Origin: UBA2227 sp036677505
GTDB taxonomy: Bacteria; Bacillota_I; Bacilli_A; Erysipelotrichales; Erysipelotrichaceae
Assembly: GCA_036677505.1 (NCBI GenBank)
Contig: JAVBWK010000006.1
Location: 1 to 30,082 of the forward strand
DNA length: 30,082 nt
Direction of reading: 5' to 3'
The translations under genes were made by a program, and so were the position numbers. Under the pieces are notes generated by a model. The model ran no database searches and was not told where the DNA came from. It worked only from the letters and a program-made list of their open reading frames with translations. Positions 22,163-30,068 of the stretch are shown here, piece after piece. Numbering within the stretch: the first letter of the stretch is position 1; every line of letters starts with the position of its first letter.

Positions 22163-22797
22163 TGTATTTTAAAATAGAAGACCTTTCATTTCAGTATGAT
22201 GAAACCCGTCTGATTGACTCTTTTTCATGTGTGATTGAGAAGGGGAGTATCACGGCCATCTTGGGGTCGAGCGGCAGCGGTAAAAGTACATTGTTGCGAC
22301 TGATCAGCGGATTGGAGAAACCTGCCAAAGGGAGTATGGAACTGGATGGTGTGGTACTTAGTGATCATCATCAATTTATTGAAGCACATAGTCGACAGAT
22401 CGGCCTGGTCTTTCAGGATTATGCTTTGTTTCCGCATCTGACGATTCGCAAGAATGTCGAGTATGGGGTAAATAAGGATTCGCGAAAAAGCAAAAAGGAA
22501 ATTGTCGACCGATTGCTTTCGATGATCGAACTGACAGAGGCTGCCCATAAATATCCTTCGGAGTGTTCAGGGGGGATGCAGCAACGGGTGGCTATTGCCC
22601 GGGCATTGGCCAATAAACCGAAATTGCTGCTGCTTGATGAGCCGTTTTCCAATCTGGACCAGCAATTGAAACAGCGCATGAGGATACTGATGAAACAATG
22701 GTTCAATGACCATGAAGTAACGGTCATTCTGGTCACTCATGACCGTCAGGACGCCTTGTATTTGGCGGATCAAGTAATCGAGCTGGATGCCCTCTGA
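22162..22797 (+). CDS. Ferric-iron-type ABC transporter ATP-binding protein, short form
   Basis: ABC ATPase of 211 aa with Walker A GSSGSGKST (residues 35-43), a Q-loop in GLVFQDYALFPHLT, the signature CSGGMQQRVAIARAL, Walker B LLLLDEPFSNLD and the switch His in VTHD. It ends shortly after the nucleotide-binding domain. FbpC proteins usually have ~340-350 residues with a C-terminal regulatory/TOBE part that is missing here. The reading frame ends cleanly and a new promoter follows, so it is probably a naturally short ATPase rather than a truncated one. The ATG overlaps the permease stop (TGATG) and has AAGGAGG 7 bases upstream. Confidence 0.9.
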   Translation: MYFKIEDLSFQYDETRLIDSFSCVIEKGSITAILGSSGSGKSTLLRLISGLEKPAKGSMELDGVVLSDHHQFIEAHSRQIGLVFQDYALFPHLTIRKNVEYGVNKDSRKSKKEIVDRLLSMIELTEAAHKYPSECSGGMQQRVAIARALANKPKLLLLDEPFSNLDQQLKQRMRILMKQWFNDHEVTVILVTHDRQDALYLADQVIELDAL

Positions 22798-22813
22798 TCC
22801 GGTAGTAAGCTTG

Positions 22814-22842
22814 TTGTTACTTAAGCGCAACCGTGATAAAAT
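22814..22842 (+). promoter_or_regulatory. Promoter of the pullulanase gene
   Basis: TTGTTA (22814-22819), 17-base spacer, TAAAAT (22837-22842), with the start codon 22 bases downstream of the -10 box. No CRE-like catabolite site is obvious nearby. Confidence 0.6.
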
Positions 22843-22864
22843 CATGTTGAAGTGAGGGTGAAAT

Positions 22865-25800
22865 ATGAGAAAACAATGGATGCATTGGGGATTGGCATTG
22901 TTAATGCTTCTGACCCCGTTTTTGTCACTAAAAACCGTTGAACCCGTCAGGGCTGCATCAGCGGTTGAAATCAAAATTCATTATAACCGTCCTGATGGCA
23001 ACTATGATGGCTGGAACATATGGTTGTGGGAGAAGGGGAAGGACGGCAAATCGTATACGTTTACCGGCGATGATGATTTCGGTAAAGTAGCCGTTATCCA
23101 GATGGAAACGGACGCAACCGAGTTTGGGTTTATCGTCCGCTTAAATGACTGGCAGCAAAAGGATGTCGATTCCGACCGGTTCTTTACCATTTCTGCAAAC
23201 AAAGGGGAGATATGGCTGAAGTCCGGGGATCCGGAGGTTTATCTGAATAAACCTTCAACCGGTCCGGTCACGCCGCCACCGCCTTTAGAAGGTGATCTGA
23301 CCCTGAAAATTCATTATCACCGATTCGACAAGAATTTCGATCAGTGGAATTTGTGGGTCTGGCCGCGGGGTCAGGACGGGAAATCTTATAATTTTACATC
23401 CGATGACAGTTATGGCAAAGTCGCTACCTTTAAACTTGATTTAAAAGATGCGTCGGATATCGGATTTATCGTCCGTAAAGGCGAGTGGCTGGCAAAAGAT
23501 GTCGATGCCGACCGCTATATCCCGGTAAGCCGTGTCAAAAACGGCGTGCTGGAAGTTTGGCTGTTACAAGGGGATTCCAGGATTTATTACAATCCCAGCG
23601 AAGTTGATCTGTCACCAAAGTTTTTAAGTGCGAAACTCGATGCGGTCGATCAGATCACTGTCACCACCTCGGTACCGATCCCGTTGGTTTATGATAAAAA
23701 AGAAGGGTTAATCGTTAAATCGGGCACTGAGGAAGTCGGTATCCGCAATATCGTTTTCCGTGAGGATGGCGGCAAACCGGTAGCCAGCAGCAGCTTTACG
23801 ATTTTGCTCAGTGAACCGTTGGATTTATCCAAACCGTATACGCTGAGCAGAGAAGGTTATGGGTCCATAAATATCATCTTCAATGGTGTTTTCTCTACCA
23901 AAGCCTTTGAGGAAGCCTTCACCTATGAAGGTGAGTTGGGGGCAATTTATACAAAAGAAAAGACAACGTTCAAGTTGTGGGCTCCCAGTGCAAATAATGT
24001 TTCACTAAACTTATACGCGGCTGGCAGCGGTGGTGAAGCCATCAAAACCGTACCGATGGTCAAGTCTGAAAAAGGCATTTGGACCATCGAGCAATCCGGT
24101 GATTTGCATGGTACATACTTTACATATCTGGTCGATGTTTTGGGTAATGTCAATGAAGCAGTCGATCCGTATGCCCGTGCTGTCGGTGTCAACGGTTTGC
24201 GGGGCATGGTCGTCGACTTAAGTCAAACGAATCCCGAAGGTTGGGAAAACGACAAGCGGCCGGAATTTAAAGCGCTGACCGATGCAATTATTTATGAGTT
24301 GCATATCCGGGATATCTCGGTTCATCCGGATTCGGGAATTGTCAATAAAGGGAAGTTTTTAGGTCTGACTGAAAAAGGCACGACCGGTCCTGACGGTGTG
24401 AAGACCGGTTTGGATCATCTGATCGAGTTGGGCATCACGCATCTGCATTTGTTGCCGTCGTTTGATTTCCGTTCGATCGATGAGACAACGCTAGAGAATA
24501 ATTCGTTTAACTGGGGCTATGACCCGCAGCATTTCAATGTTCCGGAAGGTTCTTACTCCACGGATCCGACGAAAGGTGAAGTGCGGATCAATGAGTTCAA
24601 GCAGATGGTCATGGCATTGCATAAGGCCGGCATCCGCGTCGTCATGGATGTCGTCTATAATCATACCGGAGCATCGGCAGACTCCGATTTCAGTAAAATC
24701 GTTCCGAATTACTATTACCGGTTCAATGATGCCGGCGGGTTCTCCAATGGTTCGGGAACAGGCAATGAAACAGCTTCCGAACGTTCGATGGTGCGCAAGC
24801 ATTTTGTGGATTCGGTCGTTTACTGGGCTACCGAATATAATATCGACGGTTTCCGTTTCGATTTGATGGCTTTGCATGATATTGAAACGATGAATGCGAT
24901 CCGGGCAGCGTTGGATGAAGTCGATCCGAGCATTTTGATTTATGGTGAGGGCTGGACCGGCGGGGAATCTCCGCTTCCTGATGAAGAAAAAGCTTTGAAA
25001 AAGAATACTTCCAGACTAGAACGCATTGCGGCGTTTTCCGATGATATCCGTGACGGACTGAAAGGTCATGTCTTTACGGATACCGATCGCGGATTTGTCA
25101 ATGGTGCTGCCGGCATGGAAGAAAGTGTCAAATTCGGTATCGTCGCTTCGATCATGTTCAATGCAATCGATTATTCGAAAGTTAAGTACTCGAAGACGCC
25201 TTGGGCAACGGAACCGTATCATACGATTACCTATGTAGAGGCACATGACAATCTGACATTGTGGGATAAACTGATGGTCAGTAATCCGGAAGCATCGGAG
25301 GAAGAGCTGATTGCAATGCACCGCTTAGCCAATGCCATCGTACTGACATCGCAAGGCATTCCGTTTATTCATGCGGGCAGTGAGTTTTTGCGAACCAAAG
25401 GCGGCGATCACAATTCATACAAATCGCCCGATGATGTCAATCAGTTGGATTACGGCCGAAAGGCTCAGTATATGGATAATGTTGAATATTTCAAAGGGTT
25501 GATTGCCTTGCGTAAAGCACATCCGGCATTCCGTATGCCGGAAGCATCGCTGATCCGGGCTCATTTGAAATTTATGGAGATGCCATCGGCGAACATGGTT
25601 GGGTATACATTATCCGAAAATGCCAACGGTGATAAGTGGGAAACGATTGCCGTGCTGATGAATGCCAACAAAGAACCGGTTGAAGTCGAGTTAGAACAGT
25701 CCGGTTGGGCAATCGTCGTCAACGGTGAGCAAGCTGGCACAGAAGTCATTGAAAAGATTTCGGGCAATAAAGTCATCGTTCCGGCACAGTCTCTGTTGGT

Positions 25801-25927
25801 ACTTGTCGATTCGGGCAGTATCGGTTCAGATTTGTGGATTTATCTGCTGATCTTTGCTTTGGCTGCGGCAGCCGGAGGTGTATTCTATTGGCAGAAGATG
25901 AAAAAGAATGTGAAGGAAACGGCATAA
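22865..25927 (+). CDS. pulA: Cell-surface type I pullulanase (GH13) with tandem CBM41 modules and C-terminal membrane anchor
   Basis: Extracellular debranching enzyme of 1020 aa that hydrolyses alpha-1,6 bonds of pullulan, amylopectin or glycogen. In order: signal peptide (about 1-30); two CBM41/PUD starch-binding modules (about 36-130 and 143-250), each with a HY.R.DxNxxxWxxWxW pattern; a linker domain (about 255-345); CBM48/isoamylase N-terminal domain (about 355-445); the GH13 barrel from about 460; and a C-terminal beta domain. Catalytic residues are D666 (DGFRFDLM, nucleophile), E695 (YGEGW, acid/base) and D795 (VEAHDN); D595 sits in MDVVYNHT. The end (WIYLLIFALAAAAGGVFYW then lysine-rich) is a transmembrane anchor, not an LPXTG signal. 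It is transcribed alone from its own promoter. Confidence 0.94.
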   Translation: MRKQWMHWGLALLMLLTPFLSLKTVEPVRAASAVEIKIHYNRPDGNYDGWNIWLWEKGKDGKSYTFTGDDDFGKVAVIQMETDATEFGFIVRLNDWQQKDVDSDRFFTISANKGEIWLKSGDPEVYLNKPSTGPVTPPPPLEGDLTLKIHYHRFDKNFDQWNLWVWPRGQDGKSYNFTSDDSYGKVATFKLDLKDASDIGFIVRKGEWLAKDVDADRYIPVSRVKNGVLEVWLLQGDSRIYYNPSEVDLSPKFLSAKLDAVDQITVTTSVPIPLVYDKKEGLIVKSGTEEVGIRNIVFREDGGKPVASSSFTILLSEPLDLSKPYTLSREGYGSINIIFNGVFSTKAFEEAFTYEGELGAIYTKEKTTFKLWAPSANNVSLNLYAAGSGGEAIKTVPMVKSEKGIWTIEQSGDLHGTYFTYLVDVLGNVNEAVDPYARAVGVNGLRGMVVDLSQTNPEGWENDKRPEFKALTDAIIYELHIRDISVHPDSGIVNKGKFLGLTEKGTTGPDGVKTGLDHLIELGITHLHLLPSFDFRSIDETTLENNSFNWGYDPQHFNVPEGSYSTDPTKGEVRINEFKQMVMALHKAGIRVVMDVVYNHTGASADSDFSKIVPNYYYRFNDAGGFSNGSGTGNETASERSMVRKHFVDSVVYWATEYNIDGFRFDLMALHDIETMNAIRAALDEVDPSILIYGEGWTGGESPLPDEEKALKKNTSRLERIAAFSDDIRDGLKGHVFTDTDRGFVNGAAGMEESVKFGIVASIMFNAIDYSKVKYSKTPWATEPYHTITYVEAHDNLTLWDKLMVSNPEASEEELIAMHRLANAIVLTSQGIPFIHAGSEFLRTKGGDHNSYKSPDDVNQLDYGRKAQYMDNVEYFKGLIALRKAHPAFRMPEASLIRAHLKFMEMPSANMVGYTLSENANGDKWETIAVLMNANKEPVEVELEQSGWAIVVNGEQAGTEVIEKISGNKVIVPAQSLLVLVDSGSIGSDLWIYLLIFALAAAAGGVFYWQKMKKNVKETA

Positions 25928-25943
25928 GCCGTTTCTTTTTTTT
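25916..25943 (+). terminator. Rho-independent terminator of pulA
   Basis: Perfect 8-bp stem GAAACGGC/GCCGTTTC with loop ATAA and T8. The stop codon forms part of the loop. Confidence 0.9.
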
Positions 25944-25954
25944 AGGTACAGGGG

Positions 25955-25960
25955 TATAAT
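25955..25960 (+). promoter_or_regulatory. Candidate -10 box of the LapA/ATP-grasp/ABC operon
   Basis: TATAAT, 34 bases before the start codon. No matching -35 is visible, because the position is occupied by the T-run of the pulA terminator. Confidence 0.4.
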
Positions 25961-25994
25961 TTCTGTATCCAACCATTGAGATAGGGGACATAAC

Positions 25995-26363
25995 ATGCAA
26001 AAGCAATTTATCCTGTTTATCTTACTTTCGATCATCATCGCGATATTTGCCATTACCAACGCTGAAATCATGACGGTCCGCTTGTTTTTCTGGACATTTT
26101 CATTGTCCGGATCCCTGGTCATTTTGCTTTCAGTGGCCTTGGGCGGTCTGTTGGTTTTTCTTTTCGGATTGGTATCATTTTTTAAAAACAAGATGACGAT
26201 CCGAGATTTGCAAAGGGAAATCAAGTCGGCTCAACTGAGCATTGATGAGCTGACCCGCCAGAAGCAGTTGAACCTTCAGCAGATCGAGGATTTGAAAGCA
26301 GAGATTTCTGCCAATCGTGATGAGCTGATTCGTTCGATGCAAACGAAGACTCCGGTTCAGTAG
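25995..26363 (+). CDS. LapA-domain (DUF1049) membrane protein
   Basis: Protein of 122 aa. Two transmembrane helices cover about 5-22 and 37-62, with the ITNAEIMTVRLFFWTFSLSGSLVILLSVALGGL pattern typical of LapA/YciS proteins. A cytoplasmic coiled coil follows (about 68-112: LQREIKSAQLSIDELTRQK, NLQQIEDLKAEIS). In E. coli the LapA/LapB pair regulates lipopolysaccharide synthesis; in Gram-positive bacteria the role of LapA-like proteins is unknown, though a scaffold at the envelope is plausible. AGGGGA is about 6 bases upstream of the ATG. It is 20 bases before the first ATP-grasp gene, so it is probably the first gene of that operon. Confidence 0.85.
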   Translation: MQKQFILFILLSIIIAIFAITNAEIMTVRLFFWTFSLSGSLVILLSVALGGLLVFLFGLVSFFKNKMTIRDLQREIKSAQLSIDELTRQKQLNLQQIEDLKAEISANRDELIRSMQTKTPVQ

Positions 26364-26383
26364 CAAGATACCGGTCAGAAGTT

Positions 26384-27274
26384 ATGAGCCGAGTTGTAAA
26401 ACATGGGCGTAACAGGCAATGGCTGTTTGAACGGTTGCGGTTCGTTCCGGATGATGTGTACAATCACATCCATTATTTCAGCGTATATAAACGGTTGTTG
26501 AAGAGGGATCATCCGGAGTTATATTCGGATATACTGTTTTCGATGAAAATGTCTGAGCCCTCATCGCTTCAGGTCAGATGCTGTGATAAGGCCACAGTCA
26601 AGGATTATGTCCGTGAACTGGGATTAAGCGAACATATCATTGATCCGATTGACATTCAACATGATCCTGATCTTCTCAGACTTAATGATTATCCTTTACC
26701 CTATATTGTCAAAGTCAGCAACGCTTCGCAGTGCAATGTCGAAGTATTATCTGAAGCCGATATCCCTTATGCCATTGAGCAGATCAAAGCTTTTACAAAG
26801 ATCGATCACTCGCTGTACTATCGTGAGAACTGTTATAAGTATGCAAATCGGAGTTATATTATTGAGCCGAGGCTTGGATCGATGAATCATTCGTTGGCAG
26901 ATTACAAAGTTCATTGTTTTGATGGGAAACCAACGTTTATTCAAATCAATTATCCCGACACAGTGCACAAAGACCGGGTCATGATCGATTTCAATAATGA
27001 TCCGGTTGAATATCCGTTTGTCAGCGGCAAAACGGCTGATACCGTTTGGGATATCCGTAAGCATTTGCAACTGATGTATTCGATCAGTGAGAAACTGTGT
27101 CAGCCATTTGTCTTTGTCAGGGTTGATTTTCTGATTGTCGATGACAGGTTATATGTGACTGAGATGACTTTTTATCCCTCGGGCGGATTGGTCTTGCGAC
27201 GCAGTGACCGAATCAACCGTGAATGGGGAAAACGCATTCCGTACAAGGGCAGGGATTTACGTGATGGATACTGA
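26384..27274 (+). CDS. TupA-like ATP-grasp protein, copy 1
   Basis: Protein of 296 aa with the TupA-like ATP-grasp pattern: YPLPYIVKVSNASQCN (ATP-contacting Lys strand) near 104-119, YIIEPRLG near 162, DYKVHCFDGKPTFIQINYPD near 177-196, and FVFVRVDFLIVDDRLYVTEMTFYPSGG (metal-binding acidic residues) near 243-269. ATP-grasp enzymes join a carboxylate to an amine through an acyl phosphate. TupA makes teichuronopeptide in alkaliphilic Bacillus. The usual Gly-rich loop following the first Lys strand is replaced by SNAS, so activity needs testing. The ribosome binding site is weak (AGAAG). It overlaps the next gene by 11 bases, and that gene is a clear paralogue. Confidence 0.8.
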   Translation: MSRVVKHGRNRQWLFERLRFVPDDVYNHIHYFSVYKRLLKRDHPELYSDILFSMKMSEPSSLQVRCCDKATVKDYVRELGLSEHIIDPIDIQHDPDLLRLNDYPLPYIVKVSNASQCNVEVLSEADIPYAIEQIKAFTKIDHSLYYRENCYKYANRSYIIEPRLGSMNHSLADYKVHCFDGKPTFIQINYPDTVHKDRVMIDFNNDPVEYPFVSGKTADTVWDIRKHLQLMYSISEKLCQPFVFVRVDFLIVDDRLYVTEMTFYPSGGLVLRRSDRINREWGKRIPYKGRDLRDGY

Positions 27275-28145
27275 TTTCAGAAGCCGGTTTCGGCAGAAAT
27301 TCTTTGAATGGCTGTGGATCATCGATGACAGGACATACAATTATGTCCGTTATCTGCTTACGTATAAACGATGGCCGAACATAAAAGATCCGAAAGACTA
27401 TTCGGAAGTGCTGATGGCCATGAAAATCAGCGGTCCCTCCGAGCTTCAGATTCAGTGCAGTGATAAACTGGGAGTTAAGCAATATTGCCGTTCGAACGGC
27501 TTGGGTGATCATGTCATTGATGAGATTGACTGTTGTGATTCAATTGACGGACTGACTCTGGATCAGTATCCGATGCCTTATGTCGTGAAAGTTTCCAATG
27601 CATCCAAATGGAATTTTATCGTCAGAAACAAAGAAGACATTGAGGAAGTAAAGCGCAATCTTCACATATGTCAGCATCGGGATTACCGTATTTACTACCG
27701 CGAGCCTTGTTATCATCCGAAAATGCGCACATATGTGGTTGAGCCTTGGATAACCAAAGACGGTCATTCTCTGGACGATTATAAAGTGTTTTGTTTTAAC
27801 GGCGAGCCGACCTATATTCAGTACAATTATCCGGATTCCAAGGACAAAGAAAGGATCATCCTCGACTTTGACAATCAGCCGCATCCCTATGTATTTTCGA
27901 CAGGGACCTATGCTAAGCGGGTTCCCGATATCCGGGGTGATCTTGATAAGTTGTATGACCTTGCAAAAAAGGTGTGTCAGCCGTTTGTTTACGTCCGGGT
28001 CGATTGTTATATCATCGACTCTAAAGTATGTGTCGGTGAGATGACGTTTTATCCCAGCGGCGGTTGGGTATTGAGTGCATCGGATGCTGTCAATCGGCAT
28101 TGGGGAAATCAAATCCATTGGAAAGGAAGTGACTTGCGTGATTGA
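27264..28145 (+). CDS. TupA-like ATP-grasp protein, copy 2
   Basis: Protein of 293 aa, obviously homologous to the gene before it across the whole length: YPMPYVVKVSNASKWN, TYVVEPWITKDGHSLDDYKVFCFNGEPTYIQYNYPDSKD, PFVYVRVDCYIIDSKVCVGEMTFYPSGG, and the same end K-G-x-DLRD. The best start is ATG at 27264, with AGGG 9 bases upstream and an 11-base overlap with copy 1; the frame opens further upstream, but that part overlaps copy 1 deeply. Tandem duplication followed by divergence is the simple explanation. The two may form a heterodimer or add successive residues. The ABC ATPase start lies inside its last codons, so the cluster is translationally linked. Confidence 0.8.
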   Translation: MDTDFRSRFRQKFFEWLWIIDDRTYNYVRYLLTYKRWPNIKDPKDYSEVLMAMKISGPSELQIQCSDKLGVKQYCRSNGLGDHVIDEIDCCDSIDGLTLDQYPMPYVVKVSNASKWNFIVRNKEDIEEVKRNLHICQHRDYRIYYREPCYHPKMRTYVVEPWITKDGHSLDDYKVFCFNGEPTYIQYNYPDSKDKERIILDFDNQPHPYVFSTGTYAKRVPDIRGDLDKLYDLAKKVCQPFVYVRVDCYIIDSKVCVGEMTFYPSGGWVLSASDAVNRHWGNQIHWKGSDLRD

Positions 28146-29022
28146 AGTTAAGAATTGTACCATGCTTTATTCAAGCAAAAAGGGAATTACGGATGTCAGT
28201 TTTGATGTGAAAAAGGGAGAAGTTTTCGGCTATGTCGGTCCAAACGGTGCCGGAAAGACGACAACGATAAGGTGTATGCTCGGATTTATGAAACCACAGA
28301 CCGGAAGTATCCTGATCGAAGGATCTGACAGTTGGTCGGATGCTGCGAAGATCCAGGCAAATGTCGGTTACATTCCCGGGGAGATGTCTTTGTTTGATGA
28401 AATGACAGGGATTGAATTTCTAAACTTTCAGTTGCAGATGCGCAACATCAGGGATAAGAAACGACTGAGTGAACTGCTTACGATATTTGATTTGGATCCG
28501 AAAGGAAAAATCCGGAAGATGTCTAAAGGTATGAAGCAGAAGGTCGGTCTGATTGCCGCATTTATGCATGATCCTAAGATTTATGTCCTCGATGAACCTT
28601 CCAGCGGTTTGGATCCGCTGATGCAGCAGGTATTTGTTAATTTGGTTAAAGAAGAGCGTCAACGCGGTAAAACGATTTTGATGTCTTCGCACAGTTTTGA
28701 GGAAGTCGATAAAACGTGTGATCGGATTGCGATGATCAAGGACGGAAAGATCGTGCTGATTGAGGATATTGATGAAGTAAAAAAGCACCGGCGTAAGATT
28801 TTTACGGTGTCCGTTGGTCATCCGACAGATATCGAGAAGATGAAACGGCTGGGAATGTCAGTTATTTATGAGAATGCGACGTTTGCAGATGTGGAGGTGG
28901 TCGGTGATTTCAAACCGTTCTATGATTCACTGAAACAAATCGATGTTGTTGACCTTGATGTCAAGACTCAGCGTCTGGAAGATGTATTTATGAAATTTTA
29001 CGGTAAGGAGGCTGATATCTGA
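28138..29022 (+). CDS. ABC transporter ATP-binding protein (ABC-2/drug-efflux type)
   Basis: Protein of 294 aa starting at a GTG with AAAGGAAG 8 bases upstream. It has Walker A GPNGAGKTT (residues 34-42), the signature MSKGMKQKVGL (a variant typical of CcmA/NatA-type exporters), Walker B IYVLDEPSSGLD, and a switch His in SSHSFEE. The C-terminal ~75 residues form the accessory domain common in this group. It overlaps the preceding ATP-grasp gene by 8 bases and the permease by the TGATG stop/start overlap, so the ATPase and permease surely form one exporter. The substrate is unknown; linkage to ATP-grasp enzymes suggests a peptide or envelope precursor. Confidence 0.92.
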   Translation: MIEVKNCTMLYSSKKGITDVSFDVKKGEVFGYVGPNGAGKTTTIRCMLGFMKPQTGSILIEGSDSWSDAAKIQANVGYIPGEMSLFDEMTGIEFLNFQLQMRNIRDKKRLSELLTIFDLDPKGKIRKMSKGMKQKVGLIAAFMHDPKIYVLDEPSSGLDPLMQQVFVNLVKEERQRGKTILMSSHSFEEVDKTCDRIAMIKDGKIVLIEDIDEVKKHRRKIFTVSVGHPTDIEKMKRLGMSVIYENATFADVEVVGDFKPFYDSLKQIDVVDLDVKTQRLEDVFMKFYGKEADI

Positions 29023-29819
29023 TGAGCGGACCACTTTTTCTGACTACTTTCAAGGCGAACTGGAAGCTGCTGTTGATATTCTGCGCTGTAATGATTTTCT
29101 ATTCGCTGACCATCATGTATATGTATGATCCGGTCATGATCGATTCGATGGAAGCTATGCTCAAGCTGTTGCCTCAAGAACTGATCAAAGCGTTTGGATA
29201 TCAATTACAAGTGCCGACTTATGTCGGATTTTTGGCTTCCTACTTTTACGGATTTCTGGCTGTCGGATTTCCGACGATTTTCATTTCTATTGTCGGCTAT
29301 CGTCTGATCGGTAAGATGGTGGATAACGGTTCGATGGCGTACTTGTTATCGACTCCCAATTCAAGAAGTAAAATCGTTGTGACTCAGGCATCGGCTTTCA
29401 TCGTGATGCTGATCATACTTGTGGCTGCAATTTTGGGGGCCGGAATAATCTTTTCCGAAATTCAATTTCCGGGTGAATTGGAATTATCAAAGTTTTTAAC
29501 AGTCAACCTTGCCTTATTTCTATATTTATTTGCAGTCAGTTCAATCACTTTTCTGGCTTCGTGTCTGTTTAATGACGGAAAGAATGTCGTATTGCTGGGA
29601 ACGTCACTGCCAGTCGGTTTTCTGATCGTTCAAATGCTTACAGCGCAGGGGGATAAACTGGAAGGATTGAAGTACTTTACCTTGCTAACTCTGTATCAGC
29701 CCAACAAGATCATCGTTGCTGATTATCAGCCGTGGCCATTGCTGGTGTTGGCCATTGTCGGTATTTTATTCTACTTACTTGCTGTTTTAATATTCAAACG
29801 GCGGAATCTGCCGATTTGA
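29022..29819 (+). CDS. ABC-2 type transporter permease
   Basis: Membrane protein of 265 aa with about six predicted transmembrane segments: one near the N-terminus (LLLIFCAVMIFYSLTIMYM), then an extracellular helix-rich loop (DPVMIDSMEAMLKLLPQELIKAFGY), and five more to the end. This is the usual ABC-2 permease shape, where the large first loop separates helices 1 and 2. GSMAYLLSTPNSRSKIVVTQ is the conserved cytoplasmic segment that contacts the ATPase. AAGGAGG lies 10 bases before the ATG. It is the last gene of the operon, followed by a strong terminator, and partners the ATPase upstream. Confidence 0.9.
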   Translation: MSGPLFLTTFKANWKLLLIFCAVMIFYSLTIMYMYDPVMIDSMEAMLKLLPQELIKAFGYQLQVPTYVGFLASYFYGFLAVGFPTIFISIVGYRLIGKMVDNGSMAYLLSTPNSRSKIVVTQASAFIVMLIILVAAILGAGIIFSEIQFPGELELSKFLTVNLALFLYLFAVSSITFLASCLFNDGKNVVLLGTSLPVGFLIVQMLTAQGDKLEGLKYFTLLTLYQPNKIIVADYQPWPLLVLAIVGILFYLLAVLIFKRRNLPI

Positions 29820-29821
29820 TT

Positions 29822-29843
29822 GCCGGGCTTTCCGGCTTTTTTT
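29822..29843 (+). terminator. Rho-independent terminator of the ATP-grasp/ABC operon
   Basis: Stem GCCGG/CCGGC with loop GCTTT and a T7 run, right after the permease stop. It isolates the operon from the rRNA promoter. Confidence 0.85.
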
Positions 29844-29904
29844 ATGCCGTTTTCATGTTTTTAGGATCATTGAAAAACTTTTTCAAGAAAGTGTGGTTTA
29901 ATGG

Positions 29905-29934
29905 TTGACAGAGCTTGGGGGTATTTGATATTAT
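29905..29934 (+). promoter_or_regulatory. rRNA operon promoter
   Basis: TTGACA (29905-29910), perfect consensus, with an 18-base spacer and TATTAT (29929-29934). Transcription would begin near 29941, about 130 bases before the 16S start. Confidence 0.85.
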
Positions 29935-29975
29935 GTACAAGCCTGCTTACTGAGGGGCAAAAAAACTAAGCCAAT

Positions 29976-29995
29976 TGATCTTTGAAAACTAAATA
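29976..29995 (+). promoter_or_regulatory. boxA antitermination signal in the rRNA leader
   Basis: TGATCTTTGAAAACTAAATA closely matches the TCTTTGAAAACTA-type sequence in the rRNA leaders of many Firmicutes, where NusB/NusE bind. Further down, small hairpins (for example TTAACTC/GAGTTTAA around 30034-30051) may help 16S 5' processing. Confidence 0.8.
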
Positions 29996-30068
29996 GGAAA
30001 CATCAAGTACAAGACAAAAAATTCAGAATTTTAACTCGTCAGAGTTTAAGAAAAAATAATGAGCTAAT

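Noticed and set aside
27540..28163. Minus-strand open frame of about 207 codons
   Set aside because: Antisense to the second ATP-grasp gene, whose similarity to the first copy proves the plus strand is coding.
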